Shown piece after piece: positions 12,601 through 25,100 of a DNA stretch of 64,000 nucleotides (its first letter is position 1; each line of letters opens with the position of its first letter). This DNA comes from Prostheceraeus crozeri. Lineage: Eukaryota > Platyhelminthes > Polycladida > Euryleptidae. Location: the NCBI GenBank assembly GCA_907163375.1, contig CAJQUW010011534.1, forward strand, positions 124,001-188,000, written 5' to 3'. Position numbers and translations under genes: made by a program. Under the pieces are notes generated by a model. It had not been told where the DNA came from. It did no database searches and saw only the letters and a program-made list of their open reading frames with translations.

Positions 12601-15600
12601 GTGGCCGTTGAAATCGCCAAGACCTAGCACCAGCTCGTCACTTCCCTGCACCTCCCACTCGCTTGCCATTTCGTCATAGAAACGATCTTTCTCAAAATCT
12701 GGTCTGCCACATTGCGGGGCATAGCCACAAACCACGCGCACAACTTCAGCTTCGAAGGCCATCACCATTCCCATCACCCTATCGCTCCGTCTTCGAACTT
12801 CCACAACCTTCTCACACAATTCCTCCTTCACCACAACTTGTATCTTCGTCCTTTGACGCCAACGAAGCGGGCTCCTTCACCTCTCCACCGCACCTCTTGC
12901 AGACAGCAAACATCCACATTCCTTTTTCTCAGCTCTTCACAGACTTCGGTTCCTCTTCCACGAAAGCTTCCGACATTCCAACTGCCAAACCTCACCCCTA
13001 AACCTTTGCAAATTGATCCGGAGATTCTTCGCACCCCCTGCCCATTGAAGAGCTGCCGGGAACTGGGGGCCATTACATTTCTTGCACAGTTCATGAGGAT
13101 TTGTTGGAGCCTTGTTTTCTACGAGGAGCATGCCCTTGCTTACCCTCAACCTCGGTTTTACGACATGAGTTGTCCATGGAGCATTTGATATCGAAGTGTC
13201 CATCTCCTGGGCTGATTGCCTTCACCACGGCTAGCGAGCTCACCCTGCCCGTTTTCCACTCTCCCCTTCTCCTCTAACCTTAACCGACGACTTGCTTGGC
13301 ACAAGCACTTCAACAGCAGGAGTGGAGACCAGGACTACCAGCGGGACATATCCGGTGCCATCGGGCCCAGACCTGGGGTAAGGTGCTACTCCTCCTCCTG
13401 CCATTGGTGATGCATCCGTTGTCCAGGGCCTGCTCTGCTGCTCCTAGCCACGCAGACACACCAAACACACATCACACTCCTAAAACAGATAGATCTCAGC
13501 ATTTATAAAAACCATACCAAGATCTACTGAGAGTCATTTGATCTAGGCCTGTGTTCGAGTGTGACAGTGCTACTTAAGCAGCCACAACCCAAAGCAGCCA
13601 AGCTTTGACTATGATGTATGAAATAAAGATGATAGGTGGTTTTGATAAGAATCAACGTCGTTAATTGTCGCATGAAAATGTGGGTAGAGAGTAAATAAGA
13701 CTTTTCATTTAATCAAATTGCTTGTTTATCCCAATCCATCACAATGTTTAACGCAGGCATCTTCAACACATGATCAAGAAATTTTTACATTATGAAATTA
13801 TCGTGAGATATACCGGAGGTACCGGTTAACCGCTTATATTCTAACTCCATCTGCATCTAGACGCTGATGCTATTGAGATTGACGGACTTTAATTTGGAGC
13901 GTGGTGATGCTTTATCGCAGATACCCTTCCTGCCGACTTCCAATGACACGTTCGGAGCTCGACCTTCGGACCGAAAGATCGCTGGCCAAGCACTTGACGA
14001 TTGTGCCACGGAGACCCCAGATTTCTCTTTGAGACTCTTAGATTTGCGTTTGCAGTAAGCTTTTCTTCGCTCTCTGACTTTTGTTTGTGAATAGCTGTTA
14101 CCGTGTAAAGTTTGATTTTCAGTCATGCCATAAACTCATCATTATTCCGTCAACTAGATAAAAAAGTGTTCAGTTCACATGGTCAGGAATACCACACCGA
14201 CTACATGATGCCGCCAGCACAGCCGTGTGGATAGAGCACTTATATAGCCTTCTAACTGACTTGCGCTCGAATCCTGGTGAGACGAGTTGCGGTCAGGAAG
14301 ATAGAATGTTAGCGTTCATGTGGAGCTCCTTTGCGTCGGTTAATCATCACAAACTCAACAACTGTTCGCTGAAGCATCTATTTATTAACACTAGACGCTT
14401 CTACACAAGAGAACCCCACAATTTGTCCTTTTCAGTACTATCAACGAATTTCAATAATGCGCAAGTAATTGTTTATATTTTCTATTATTTCCTTGTACGC
14501 ACGTTTCCGAGAGAATGCCACAATATTTCCTTTTCAAGACTATCAATAATTTTCAATAACGCGCAAGTAGTTTTTTTATTTTTTCTAATATGTCATTTTC
14601 TTTGAACACACCTACAGGAAAATGAAGCGATTACCATACAATATTTCATTATATACTTTATGAGACAAAATGAGTGTCAAAAAATGGCCAATGTTTTCCA
14701 TTGATTACCCAAAACGGGAAAGAAGTGAGAAACAATGCGTTACGAACTCAACCGCCTACTGACTGTATTGCTGGTTGCATTCAACCGCGTTCCATAACAC
14801 CGTCTAAGTGTACAGGAGGGGCTGGTGACAATTACGCAAGTGATTAATAGCCCCTCAACACACAGCCATTCACATGAACTTGTTCTCATGCAACAACTGC
14901 AGTCCTCATTAATTCTGCATGAGTTAACCGGCAGCAGTCAAATGATTTGTTTTGTTTGAGGCTTAGCGGATTTCTTAGATGAAAGTCAAATGGTCAAGTA
15001 TTGACGGAAACTTCAAACTGGCAATCTGCCATCCATTTTCATGGCTGTTATTACCATTCTTAAAAGGGCAGATTCAACACCGATTTTTATGAATTCAATA
15101 CCAAGGGAATTGATCATGAGATGCCATCAGAACACACTTCCTTAAAGTTGTGGTCACTAAATAAATTCATTCCTCAAGCTTTCGATTAATCTGTCTAAAT
15201 TGCTGGCTTCCAATCGTCTCCCCTTTTCAATGCAAAATGAAGCTGAATGAATAACTTAGGATTCGACTTGTTACAAGAAAGTCTATCAAATTACTATTCT
15301 AGTGCTACCTGCTAATCTATTAGGTGCACGGCGTTGAAAATCCTTTAATGCGTTGAGAGAATGATCTTGGCGGGAGATCTGTTAGAGGTGCGATGTCGAA
15401 AATAACTCGCTAGTCAATGATTCAGTGGCAAAGGTTCCGGCTTGATCTTCCTAGAAATCAGTGGACCTCACTGAACCGTTTCAAGCCCGTGTGACAGCTC
15501 CCTACATCGTTGGGGCGCTTAGGAGCACCTGCATGCGTCTGCCCATTCACTTCCTGCGTTCATAGGGGACTGAAAAGTCTACAGTCGGCCCTGGCGATGC

Positions 15601-18600
15601 CATCGCGTGGCTCGATAATGTAAGGCGATTCAAGACAAAATTCGGCAGGGAATGTTCACATGTTAGGATCAGTGGCGTCAATTTGTGTTTATGATTGGGG
15701 GGGGGGGGGATGAGCCATATTTGACATGATTATGCGTGATGAAAAATCTTTTGATATATTTAGTTGGAGCAAAGGGCCTATGGTTAAACTACTGTCATGT
15801 GTTTCATATCTGTTGGGTCATGTATTCACATTTATTATCAGTTGATTATCTCTATAAGCTGAAAACTTGCGGAGAATATACTTGTAATGTACTTGTAAAT
15901 TGATCCAGAACGAATAGATGTCGTTAAATCATTCACTGTGAAGAAAAACTAACTCGTTGCAACCATGCATCAATTTCATTGTATCGTGGTTACATCAGGG
16001 ATACAATGTATAGTCAGGATACAATGTATAAAAAACACAAGTCCAAAAGTAATTTTGAAAATGAAGAATAGCTGTCAGGCATTTTAATATCTCGTGTTGC
16101 CATACCTAGTATCAATAACAATCAAGTATATTGTGCCAATAATATTGCATTACTCATGATGTATTTACACATGTTTCCATATTATCACATTATGACAGCG
16201 GATTTTGCTCAAAACGACGTATAAGATTGAGATAAATGTAGCCGTCTCACAAATTTATTTCTCATACAAAATTGCTAAAAATCATCATTTATGCCTGTTA
16301 GACGGGTGATGTATCGATATGATCGGTGATGATCGGTTCTAGAAAGAAAGATGAGAAACACATGTTACATAACGGATTATGCTTGTGAAAAACTTTGCAC
16401 TTATCTCCATGAAACAGCAGACCTGTACTGCTTCAGCAATCAATCATGAAGTTTGTCTCAACCTGTTAGTTGACTCAAGGAATATAGGAAATCAGTGTTT
16501 ATACCCGCCGCTCTTTGGTCAACATCCCGTCGGGTGTAACACTTACGGTCACTCCTGAAGTGTCTATTGATAAGACTTCATCTGTTTAACGCGTCAGATA
16601 AACACCTTCATTCATTGTTGCAGGTGTGGACGTGGTTAAAGAATTCCTCAATTAAGAAAACGTGTATAATACGGATCGGATGCGCCTCCCACACACACGA
16701 GAAATTAGAGGCGCACGGCTTAGAAAATGACTTAAATTAAATGCTAGTTATTACTGACAAGAAATTGGAAAAACTCAATACTCCCAAATTGTGAATGTCC
16801 GAATTTTTTTGGGGGGGGGGATAAATACATTGCTCATCCCCGAGCTGTCATTATTGGGGGGGGCATGCATCCCCCGCATCCCCCCGGGATTGACGCCCAT
16901 GGTTAGGATATTACGTAAATGGCCTCGGCGTCTTGAGAGACAACCAGGAAAAAGTGGAGCCGATCAGAGTCGTCATCGTGTGTCGGAGGAACTTCGGCAA
17001 TCTGTAGTTGATTCGCTACATGATGAGCCATGCAGTTCTCAAAGAAAAGCGTCCCGTGAGGTCGGCGTCTCTTTGCCATCGGTCAATCGCATTCTCAAAA
17101 ATGACTTCATCTGTGGAAATTCACTCCTGTTCACGAGTTGAAACACACAGAGTCGCAGACTACCCAAAACAGTTACTCTTCTGTTCCCATATCATTCAAC
17201 GCGAAGAGCGACCGAATCGAAGTAATAACAGTCTTCAGCGACGAGGCCAGTTTCCACCTAAAAGGGCAAAGTGAACCTGCATAACTCACTTTGCTGACAA
17301 TCTAAACTCTGTGCGAGAGCGATTTTGGATGATCCTATTTTCTCCTTATATGACAACTGACAGCTCTACAGCTGATGCACTCTCTGTTCATAGCAAGCGA
17401 CTATTTTCAACTGACATCACAGGTTTACCATCTGAACTAGCGTTTCCTGCGAACACGACTCTCCCAGGCAATGACTTTAACTTGCCATTCAGATGATTGA
17501 ATGATTTGTCATCTATTTCAATTCGTTCTGATAATAAGTAAATCAAAATGGATATTAATCATATAATCCTCCCTTTGTTGAAGTTCTCTTTAGTGAACAG
17601 TACGATTGATTATGAAACCGATAATACTAACTCTTCCATAACAAAGAATTCTTAGCATTCTTTCAAAATCAGCACCATGTTCCTCATGTTATTATCACGA
17701 AATGCTGAGATTATCTACTCCCGACTGTGATCATGAGTCAATCAGATTTATTCCTTCCTACAGTTTCAAGACGTCTGCCTCACAAGTACAGTTGTTGGAC
17801 AAAGCCATTATCGTGTCATTATCGAGAGTGCAGGCCGCCCTGATGCACTCTGCGCGGTGTAATCAGTCAAGTAGAGAACTCTTTACATCGATTGTTCTCA
17901 ATAACTACCAAGACATGGATGCATATCAACAAATTGCGACTTCTCTCTTCGTGCAGATTCATGAAGTTCACGGTAGAAACGATAATTGAAAGCTAAATGA
18001 AAATTCCTTAATTGATTTACAATTGATGCAGAGTTCCTCTGTTTGTGAGAAATTTGTGAAATTTGTGAAATTCTTACATGCCATTTGCAAACATTTTGAC
18101 CGCAAACATATCCACTGCTATTATTGGTTGTAAATGTGGCCAACATTCTCCAATATTAAAAACAAGGCAGTAATATGCCATAACTCGCAAATTCCTTTAG
18201 TTTCGTTAAAGGAAAGAATGGAGAGAATAAGATACCGATACAGAAATCCAATCCGAACAAAAATTAGAAGATTGCTAAATGAATTACATAGATGAAATTT
18301 ACGTAAATAGAAAAGATATCGAAGGCAGCATTAAATGCAAATACGTGATTGTCGATGAGAGATCAACTACGTCATTGTAAGATTGACCACCAATGGCGCT
18401 GGACGCCGAAGATCTGTCTGAATTTAAACATCAAATTACATCGACGACCTAAAGCTGATTGTGGAGTTTTGACCTTACATATTTCCAGCTACCTAAATGA
18501 TCATCAATGATATAATTGATAAGATCCTTCTGATAAGAAAAGATGCAGTAAGTCCTATGAAGAATGTCATGCAATACTGGAAAAGAGAAGGAGATCGCCG

Positions 18601-19153
18601 TTGAGGCTGTTCCCAACCTTATCCGCTACTTCAGACAGGCGCGTCGCCAGAACATTTTTTCGGGGGCCAAGTTTTCTGTGACTTAATTGCTATTGCGTAA
18701 TTAACGCAAGTGAAGCATCATGTTACCACTAATTTTTACATTATGCAGATTTTATATATTTTCAAACTTAACATGATTATGCAATATGATTATAATTGTG
18801 ACAACATAATGAAGAGCTTTCGAATTGAGATTACTCACATCTTCGATTTTTTCAAGTGTCTCTAACTCTTTGGACTCTAATTTCAAAAATCAAATTTCAA
18901 ATTTTAAATGTATGCGATTGCATCCAATATCTACAACTGATTCGAACTGGTAAAGCCATAAACCAGGCGATGTAGCCAGCCACCATGGCGAATTTTGAGA
19001 TGCTTATGATCCTTTTAGTCAAAAGTCAAGAAAATTAGCCAAGCATTCTGCATTTCGTTTCTGAAGCAATCGCTTTTAAAGAGAGCAGTGAAACACATGC
19101 TTACACAAAGGATTACTCCCTCAAAACTTTGCAGGCCTGTCTGTCGGATTCAT

Positions 19154-19191
<38 letters not shown>

Positions 19192-22100
19192 ATATTATAT
19201 ATATATATATAGGATCATCTTCTGACTAAGTGAAATACGAATTTTGGTCATTATTCTGCAATACTTGGTCGAAATCCCACTGAGCGCACAAATGTGGACG
19301 TCACTCGTCAAGTGTCTATCATATTGCAAGTAGAAATTCGTCATCAATTAATGTTTACAATTTGCAATGCGCGATCGGAGGAGAAATTTGCAGGGATTGA
19401 CTACGTTAGTTTGGCCACGTGGTAAGAAAGGATGAGACAGAGTGGATCAGAAAAGTTATGTGGATGGAAACAGATGGGAAAGGAGGAGCAGGAAGACAAA
19501 AGAAGACCTGGGAAAAAGTGGTGAAAGATGACCTCAAACGTGTTGGAGCCCAGGAAGTGGACGCCTGGATCAACCGAAATGGAAGTCCATACTCAAGCAG
19601 CAAACGTCTAACCTAGCATCTTCTGGAAGAAAAGGACGCAAAAAGGGATGGGTAAGTGAGGATCGACTCCCATGTCTACCTGTGAAGCACATTAGCAAAA
19701 GAAAGTGAAACAGCTCAATCTATTCAAATCATGTCTAGAAATACATGTTTCCCAATGAGCTTTGATGAATGTATGAAACAATCGCTTAACTGATTCAAGG
19801 GAACATCAGTCATAATGAGAATGAGCACGCTCAGCGCCCAATCTCGCTCATTCACAATTCATGCTCTAGTGTAAAAAAAACGAGACGGAGATTTTATGTA
19901 ATCCGCTCATAAAATAGGTTTTGCCGATTGAGTTCCGCGCTAAATAATAATTTCTTTGTTATCTCTTAAGATTCAGATCAATCAGATACCTTTGCTCAGA
20001 TTTTGGCGCGCCGCCCGACAGGGTAAATGACGGAAGCGCACATTATCAGAAATTAGGACTTTCATTTTTTCGACGCGGCCTCGGCGCCGGGGGAGCATGC
20101 CCGGTAGCCACCTGGCGACGCCACTGACTTAAGACATTTATGTAGAATGTTTTCCGAAAGCTTGACCAGTTGTTTAACATTGATTACAACTTTAAGTTGC
20201 ATCATCTTTATGGGTGCCCACTGAACCAGCAGTGAAGCATGCGTCTTCTGCCAACCAATGCCCCTAAATCTAACTGAGACAATAATTTCCTAAATATGAT
20301 GTCATCAGTGCAATGCGACTGACAGCGCATCCAATGCACGATAGCATGTTTGATGAATTCTTCCAATTTGTGGGCGAATGAGAAACTATTCTTTCAGCGA
20401 TTTTTCACTAGAATTCCATTACACAGTCAAGATAAAGCTGCCAGTCTACGAAATTCAGGTTATTATTTACAGCCCGGGCCAGGCTCTTAAACCCGAGAAT
20501 CGAGAGTAAAGACCGGGTTCGAACCCGGGCGGGCTGCAGGGGCTAGGCCCGGGCTGCGAACCCTTGTGGTGATGGACAGAGACTGTCTTTTCTCTGACTG
20601 AAGACGATCATGGGGTGAAAAGTGCGTCATTATTGGCAGTGTCTCAATGACCTTGACAATCCGCATCACCTCCTGTCGTATCAATAAATGATTATGCATG
20701 CAAGCTGTACAATTCTCATTTCCCTGCAGCTGAGGGAATGATTGACTGATGAGATACTCGTCTATTTTATAACCAAGATAGAGGATCGTGTTTATGAACA
20801 CACTCAAACTTCACTTTCATGAGCTGCTCTTCAACAGTAAGATGTACACTAGACCCATAAATTAGAGACAGACAAGTTCATCAAAGTCAGAGAGGGCGAG
20901 CAGATTTGAAAATTTTCACAATAATTGATTCAACGTTTATGCATGTTTTAGACATCGGAGACTTCAAATATTTTTCTTGCAAATCTTTCATTGGAATCTT
21001 AGTGACTGCATCGCAATTTCAAAATGGCGGCTGATGAAACTGAAGTTGTCACAATGTACACTAGAATTGTTGTGTATTCACCAATTTCACTATGTAATTC
21101 CTTGGCAGCCGTATATGCTGCTCTTTCACGCGCAAGGGAAGACCGCGGATGCGTTTCTTCTCCAACTCATCCCATCACTGTCCCTGGTAGTAGCAGTAAA
21201 GCCTAGCGAACGTCTAGAATTTGAAGAATTATGTATTCATTCCTCTGAAGATTTTCATACAAAACATCAGACTCATAAAGAAATGACACCTTACCTTCTC
21301 TCCGCATTCCGGTCGCCAAACATTTCTCGTAGCGGCAGAACTGACAACGATTACGCTGACGCCGATCGATAACACACTGTCTGTTCTCGCGGCAATGATA
21401 CGTCAAGTCTTTACGGACGGTGCGCTTGAAAAAGCCTTTGCAGCCTTCACAGGAGTAGACGCCATAATGTTTCCCTGAAGCGCGATCCCCACAAATCACA
21501 CACCAGTGTCGCCGACGATCAGCGCTGTCCTGAACGGAGCTCGGTTGAGCCATCATCCCACCTCCACCAGCCGCTGACGTCATATAACCGGCGTGAGGAC
21601 CGACCACGTTGGGTGAGGAGATGTTGGCACCAACCAGCGATATGTCTGCAAGAGAGAAGAACTTTTACTAACGGAAAACAGTCCGACTGCCGCTTTGGCA
21701 CCAACCAGCGATATGTCTGCAAGAGAGAAGCATTTTTGCTATCGGAAAACAATCCGACTGCCGCTTTGGCCCAAGCCAGTGATGTGTCTGCAGAGAGACG
21801 TATTTTTACTATCAGAAAACAATCCGACTTCCGCTTTGGTCCAAGCCAGCAATTTGTCTGCAAGAGAGACGTATTATCGGAAAACAGTCCGACTGCCGCT
21901 TCGGCCCATACGGCTAGACATGAGCTTCCATGAAGCCTGGGATGCCGCGTCAAGACACGTTTGCTTAATTCGCATTTGCAAAATAGAAATCTACAGATAG
22001 TATGTCAAATACTATGCTGTGAGATTTCTATTAATAAGTTGGGAGGAATAAATTATCATTTCCTGCTAAAATGGTCTGAAACATGCTCCGATATGTTCAA

Positions 22101-25100
22101 ATTTCAACTTACAGCACTAAAAAACACTGCCCTAGACTTAACACCGAATCAGACATTATATGCCACGGGAATTGTATTTTCCTGAACACTGTTAGTTTGC
22201 AATAGATGACTATTTACCGATGAACGAAAATTAACCAACACTGGAATACGCAGAGACCTCCGGTATCAAACCTCTCCGCCCATTGTTCGAAATTTGTCAT
22301 CCATGAAGAGCAGACAGTCGTCTCATTTCTCTCCCTCATGAAAAACAAGTTGTACACCGGATGTGCCAACATTCCAACACTTGTACCGAAAGAGCGGAGG
22401 GAAAAGCGGACGATCCTCACTTCATACATTATTCACTCTAGGATCTGACCGAGTTGACTTCGAAGACAATACTTTTTATCACTGACCATCGCGAATGCGG
22501 GGCGCTTGAGGTTTCTAACAAAACATCGCCGAGTCTTTCAAGTCAGCGTTTGTCCCCGTAAGTGTTACCGTTACTGCGGTCAACTCTGTGGACGGTCCAC
22601 AATTATTGCTTGCATCGAAAGTTGGCTTCAAATGCTATCTCAGAGTTAGGATTATAAAAATCAATCCCTTCGCCTAAATCAACTATCTTACTTAACAGAA
22701 GGTGTGTAATAACTCCAATCCAACATAATCCCTCTGTAAATGCATGGCTGCATAGCTGGGTAGAATGATATTGAAATTAATCTTGTCACAGCAACATCTG
22801 CTGAAATGAAAATTAATTGAAACTAGCATCTTTTCACGCCAAAGCTACTACTGTGGTGTCTGGTGTACTTTACATGGATGGCACCCTGAACATCTCAGAA
22901 GTAGGCAGCACGATGAAAAACTGATGGCAGTAGATGTTTCAGACGCCGGCTCAACATATATTCACAAATAATCAAGTGAAAGTAGTTTCATGGTTGCTGA
23001 CAATAATCCATGGACTGATCAGAAGCAACTATCCTTTAACAAGCATTTTAAACCTTTCTTCCTGCATTTGAAAAATCATAAATATACTTTTCGCATAACG
23101 AAATGATGAAGACAGACACTAAATTATTACACTAATGAAGATAGGTACATCGTTTAAAATATAATTCGAACTAACTGCTTAAAATTACCTTAAAATCTGT
23201 CAATTAAAAAAGACCACAAATATGGAGTTCATCCCTTTGACGACCGAAATCTGTGAGTCACCTGAACATTGAACTGCATCAGGCTCCTATCACTGTCATA
23301 ATGACTAGCTACATTAGCTAGTTCAGTTATTTTAGCTTCTATACTACAACGCATAACCTTGAATTACATACTATTAGTACACTACCGATTACTTATGCAT
23401 GTGGATTTTGCAATCTTAGCGGTGGCTGTCACTGTCTTCCTGATGAACAAACATTTTTGGTATTTCTCATACGATGATGAAAATCATCCCAGCAGCGAAT
23501 TATAATTGAATATAATGCTTACTAATTCGAATTATTAATTGAAGTAGTCCTAATCAGGACTGATGGCGTTCTCCAATCCTGAAGTGTACAAATGCAATGC
23601 TACTGCAACCATTGGATAAATCAGTTCTTAAAAGAACTCAATGGAGCCTTCTCGTGGCAACGAATTAGAATTGATCAGCTTTGGCACAATATCTGGTAAA
23701 AATGGAAATATTATGACTTGTAGCACTATTCATTCTTACTGTTTGTATACTAATACCATAGATTCCAAACACTGCCGCATAGGCCTACATGTTCAAAAAA
23801 GACGTCTAATATACTGTACCGACTACAGATGCTGGTAGTGGAAATAAAAAGGTGTTAAGGAAATTTTAAAAAAAAGTTATTTTAAAACAACAGGAGACCA
23901 ATGGATAAAAACTGGAAAAGTGGAGGCAAATCATAGAACTGCAATGATACTACTACACCGATAACAAGTGAAATGCCACGCTGGTTAGCCAATCAAGAAA
24001 AATCAGCCATGCATACGTGTTGCCTTCTCCTCGTGCCACGCATAATTTGGATTGTTGTAGCTGAGCAACTACAAGTTTCATTGTCTGTGCATTACCACTT
24101 CCATACAATCTGTAGGACATTTGTTTTATATCTATGGTTAGCACAAGAGAGTGAAAACCTGTTGTAACTCACATTCCTTGTTAATGAAACATTTGAAATC
24201 ATCGGGTGGTCTGTCACCGGCAAGCAGCAAGAAGAATGGGATATTTACTTCATTCAACTGTCAACATTGCAATCCTTGTCATTTTTTCGATGCAACAATG
24301 GAAAGAAGGGTTCCGTGTACACTATGGAGTTGACATTCCATGTTGACGCAGGTTTGCAGCTTTATTTACTCATTGACAAGTGACAAAATGCCCCACACGC
24401 CATTCACTAACGGCAGCAGCAAGATAGAGACAAAGGCTGCTGTCAGACAGCTGTTGAACATTCCAAGTCCCAATCGGTTGCGGACTGAAGTTGATGTTGG
24501 AGAAGTTATTTACAAGATCAGGGATTTGGAAAGTGGCATGAAATGTGGAATTTCATCCATCTATTCACACTCACAAGACTAGGTTGAAAATGATCTATTT
24601 TCTAGTTCACTCAAGTCAGGGTGGTCGAATCAGATAAACCGTAAAATTCAGGGGTTTCAAGGGTCAAATTTCTTACAAATTCAAGGTTTTGACTTAGATC
24701 AGTGATACGCGTTAAATTATAGATAAAAGTCACAAATGTATATTAATTTCAGAAATATTACGCCTGCTTTTACTCAAGATTGCAAAGGCAGTGAAAAAAA
24801 TGGAGAGGCAAGTAAATGTGGGAGTCAATGCATTTCACTGAGAGCAACCTATTTGATTGACCTCAGTACAAATTAAGCGACAAAAATGGAATTTTAGAAA
24901 GGGAGGGAGTCGATTATATATCCCTCATTATCTAGTCTGAAACTTCTTGATGCTCCTCAGCTCGTTCGATCTACAGTAAATCAATGAGTTGTCCGATGAT
25001 CAGATGATCCATGACAAGAATCTTGAAAATTTATCATAATTTTTAAATATGCACATTTCGACGGCGTTGTCCTCAGTCTGATGCCCCATTTTCGTGATTT

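Larger units (their letters stand above)
9993..13450 (-). mobile_element. RTE-clade non-LTR retrotransposon (LINE), nearly full length
   Basis: A LINE of about 3.4 kb in RXR intron 3, same orientation as the gene. From its 5' end it has a GC-rich leader (about 13100-13450), an apurinic endonuclease domain, a reverse transcriptase with intact motifs, and a 3' tail of tandem ATG units (9996-10017), the simple-repeat tail typical of RTE elements. It is young in appearance: the RT frame is open for 568 codons. Damage is limited to one TGA between endonuclease and RT (11794-11796) and a frame change near 12830, where roughly a dozen codons seem missing relative to the family pattern. The 5' boundary is approximate and no target-site duplication was identified. 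Confidence 0.92.
13451..15559. other. RXR intron 3, stretch between LINE and mariner relic
   Basis: Contains the two tRNA-derived SINE pieces listed separately (13858-14019 and 14217-14310). Near-duplicate phrases at about 14415-14470 and 14505-14565 (GAGAATGCCACAATATTTCC-like, followed by CTATCAA and AATTTCAATAA) suggest a local tandem duplication of about 95 bp. The rest is unremarkable AT-rich DNA. Confidence 0.45.
18636..20126. mobile_element. Non-autonomous hAT element carrying an RTE LINE fragment
   Basis: Terminal inverted repeats CAGGCGCGTCGCCAG (left) and CAGTGGCGTCGCCAG (right, read inward) match at 13 of 15 positions. The flanks ACTTCAGA (18628-18635) and ACTTAAGA (20127-20134) are an 8-bp target-site duplication with one mismatch. 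Inside lie a TA microsatellite and part of an RTE reverse transcriptase C-terminus, so it grew by insertion or capture. No hAT transposase is visible. Confidence 0.8.

Noticed and set aside
20500-20560. tRNA-like T-arm GGTTCGAACCCGG
   Set aside because: No A-box, D-arm or acceptor stem at the right distance; it is part of a GC-rich repeat with CCCGGGC motifs.
21024-21206. Plus-strand frame beginning AAAATGGCGGCTGATG with a good start context
   Set aside because: Only 60 codons, no family resemblance, no promoter or splice evidence.
21519-21953. 144-codon minus-strand frame with [19 protein letters not shown] repeats
   Set aside because: It is the out-of-frame reading through the tandem splice-acceptor repeat, not a protein repeat.
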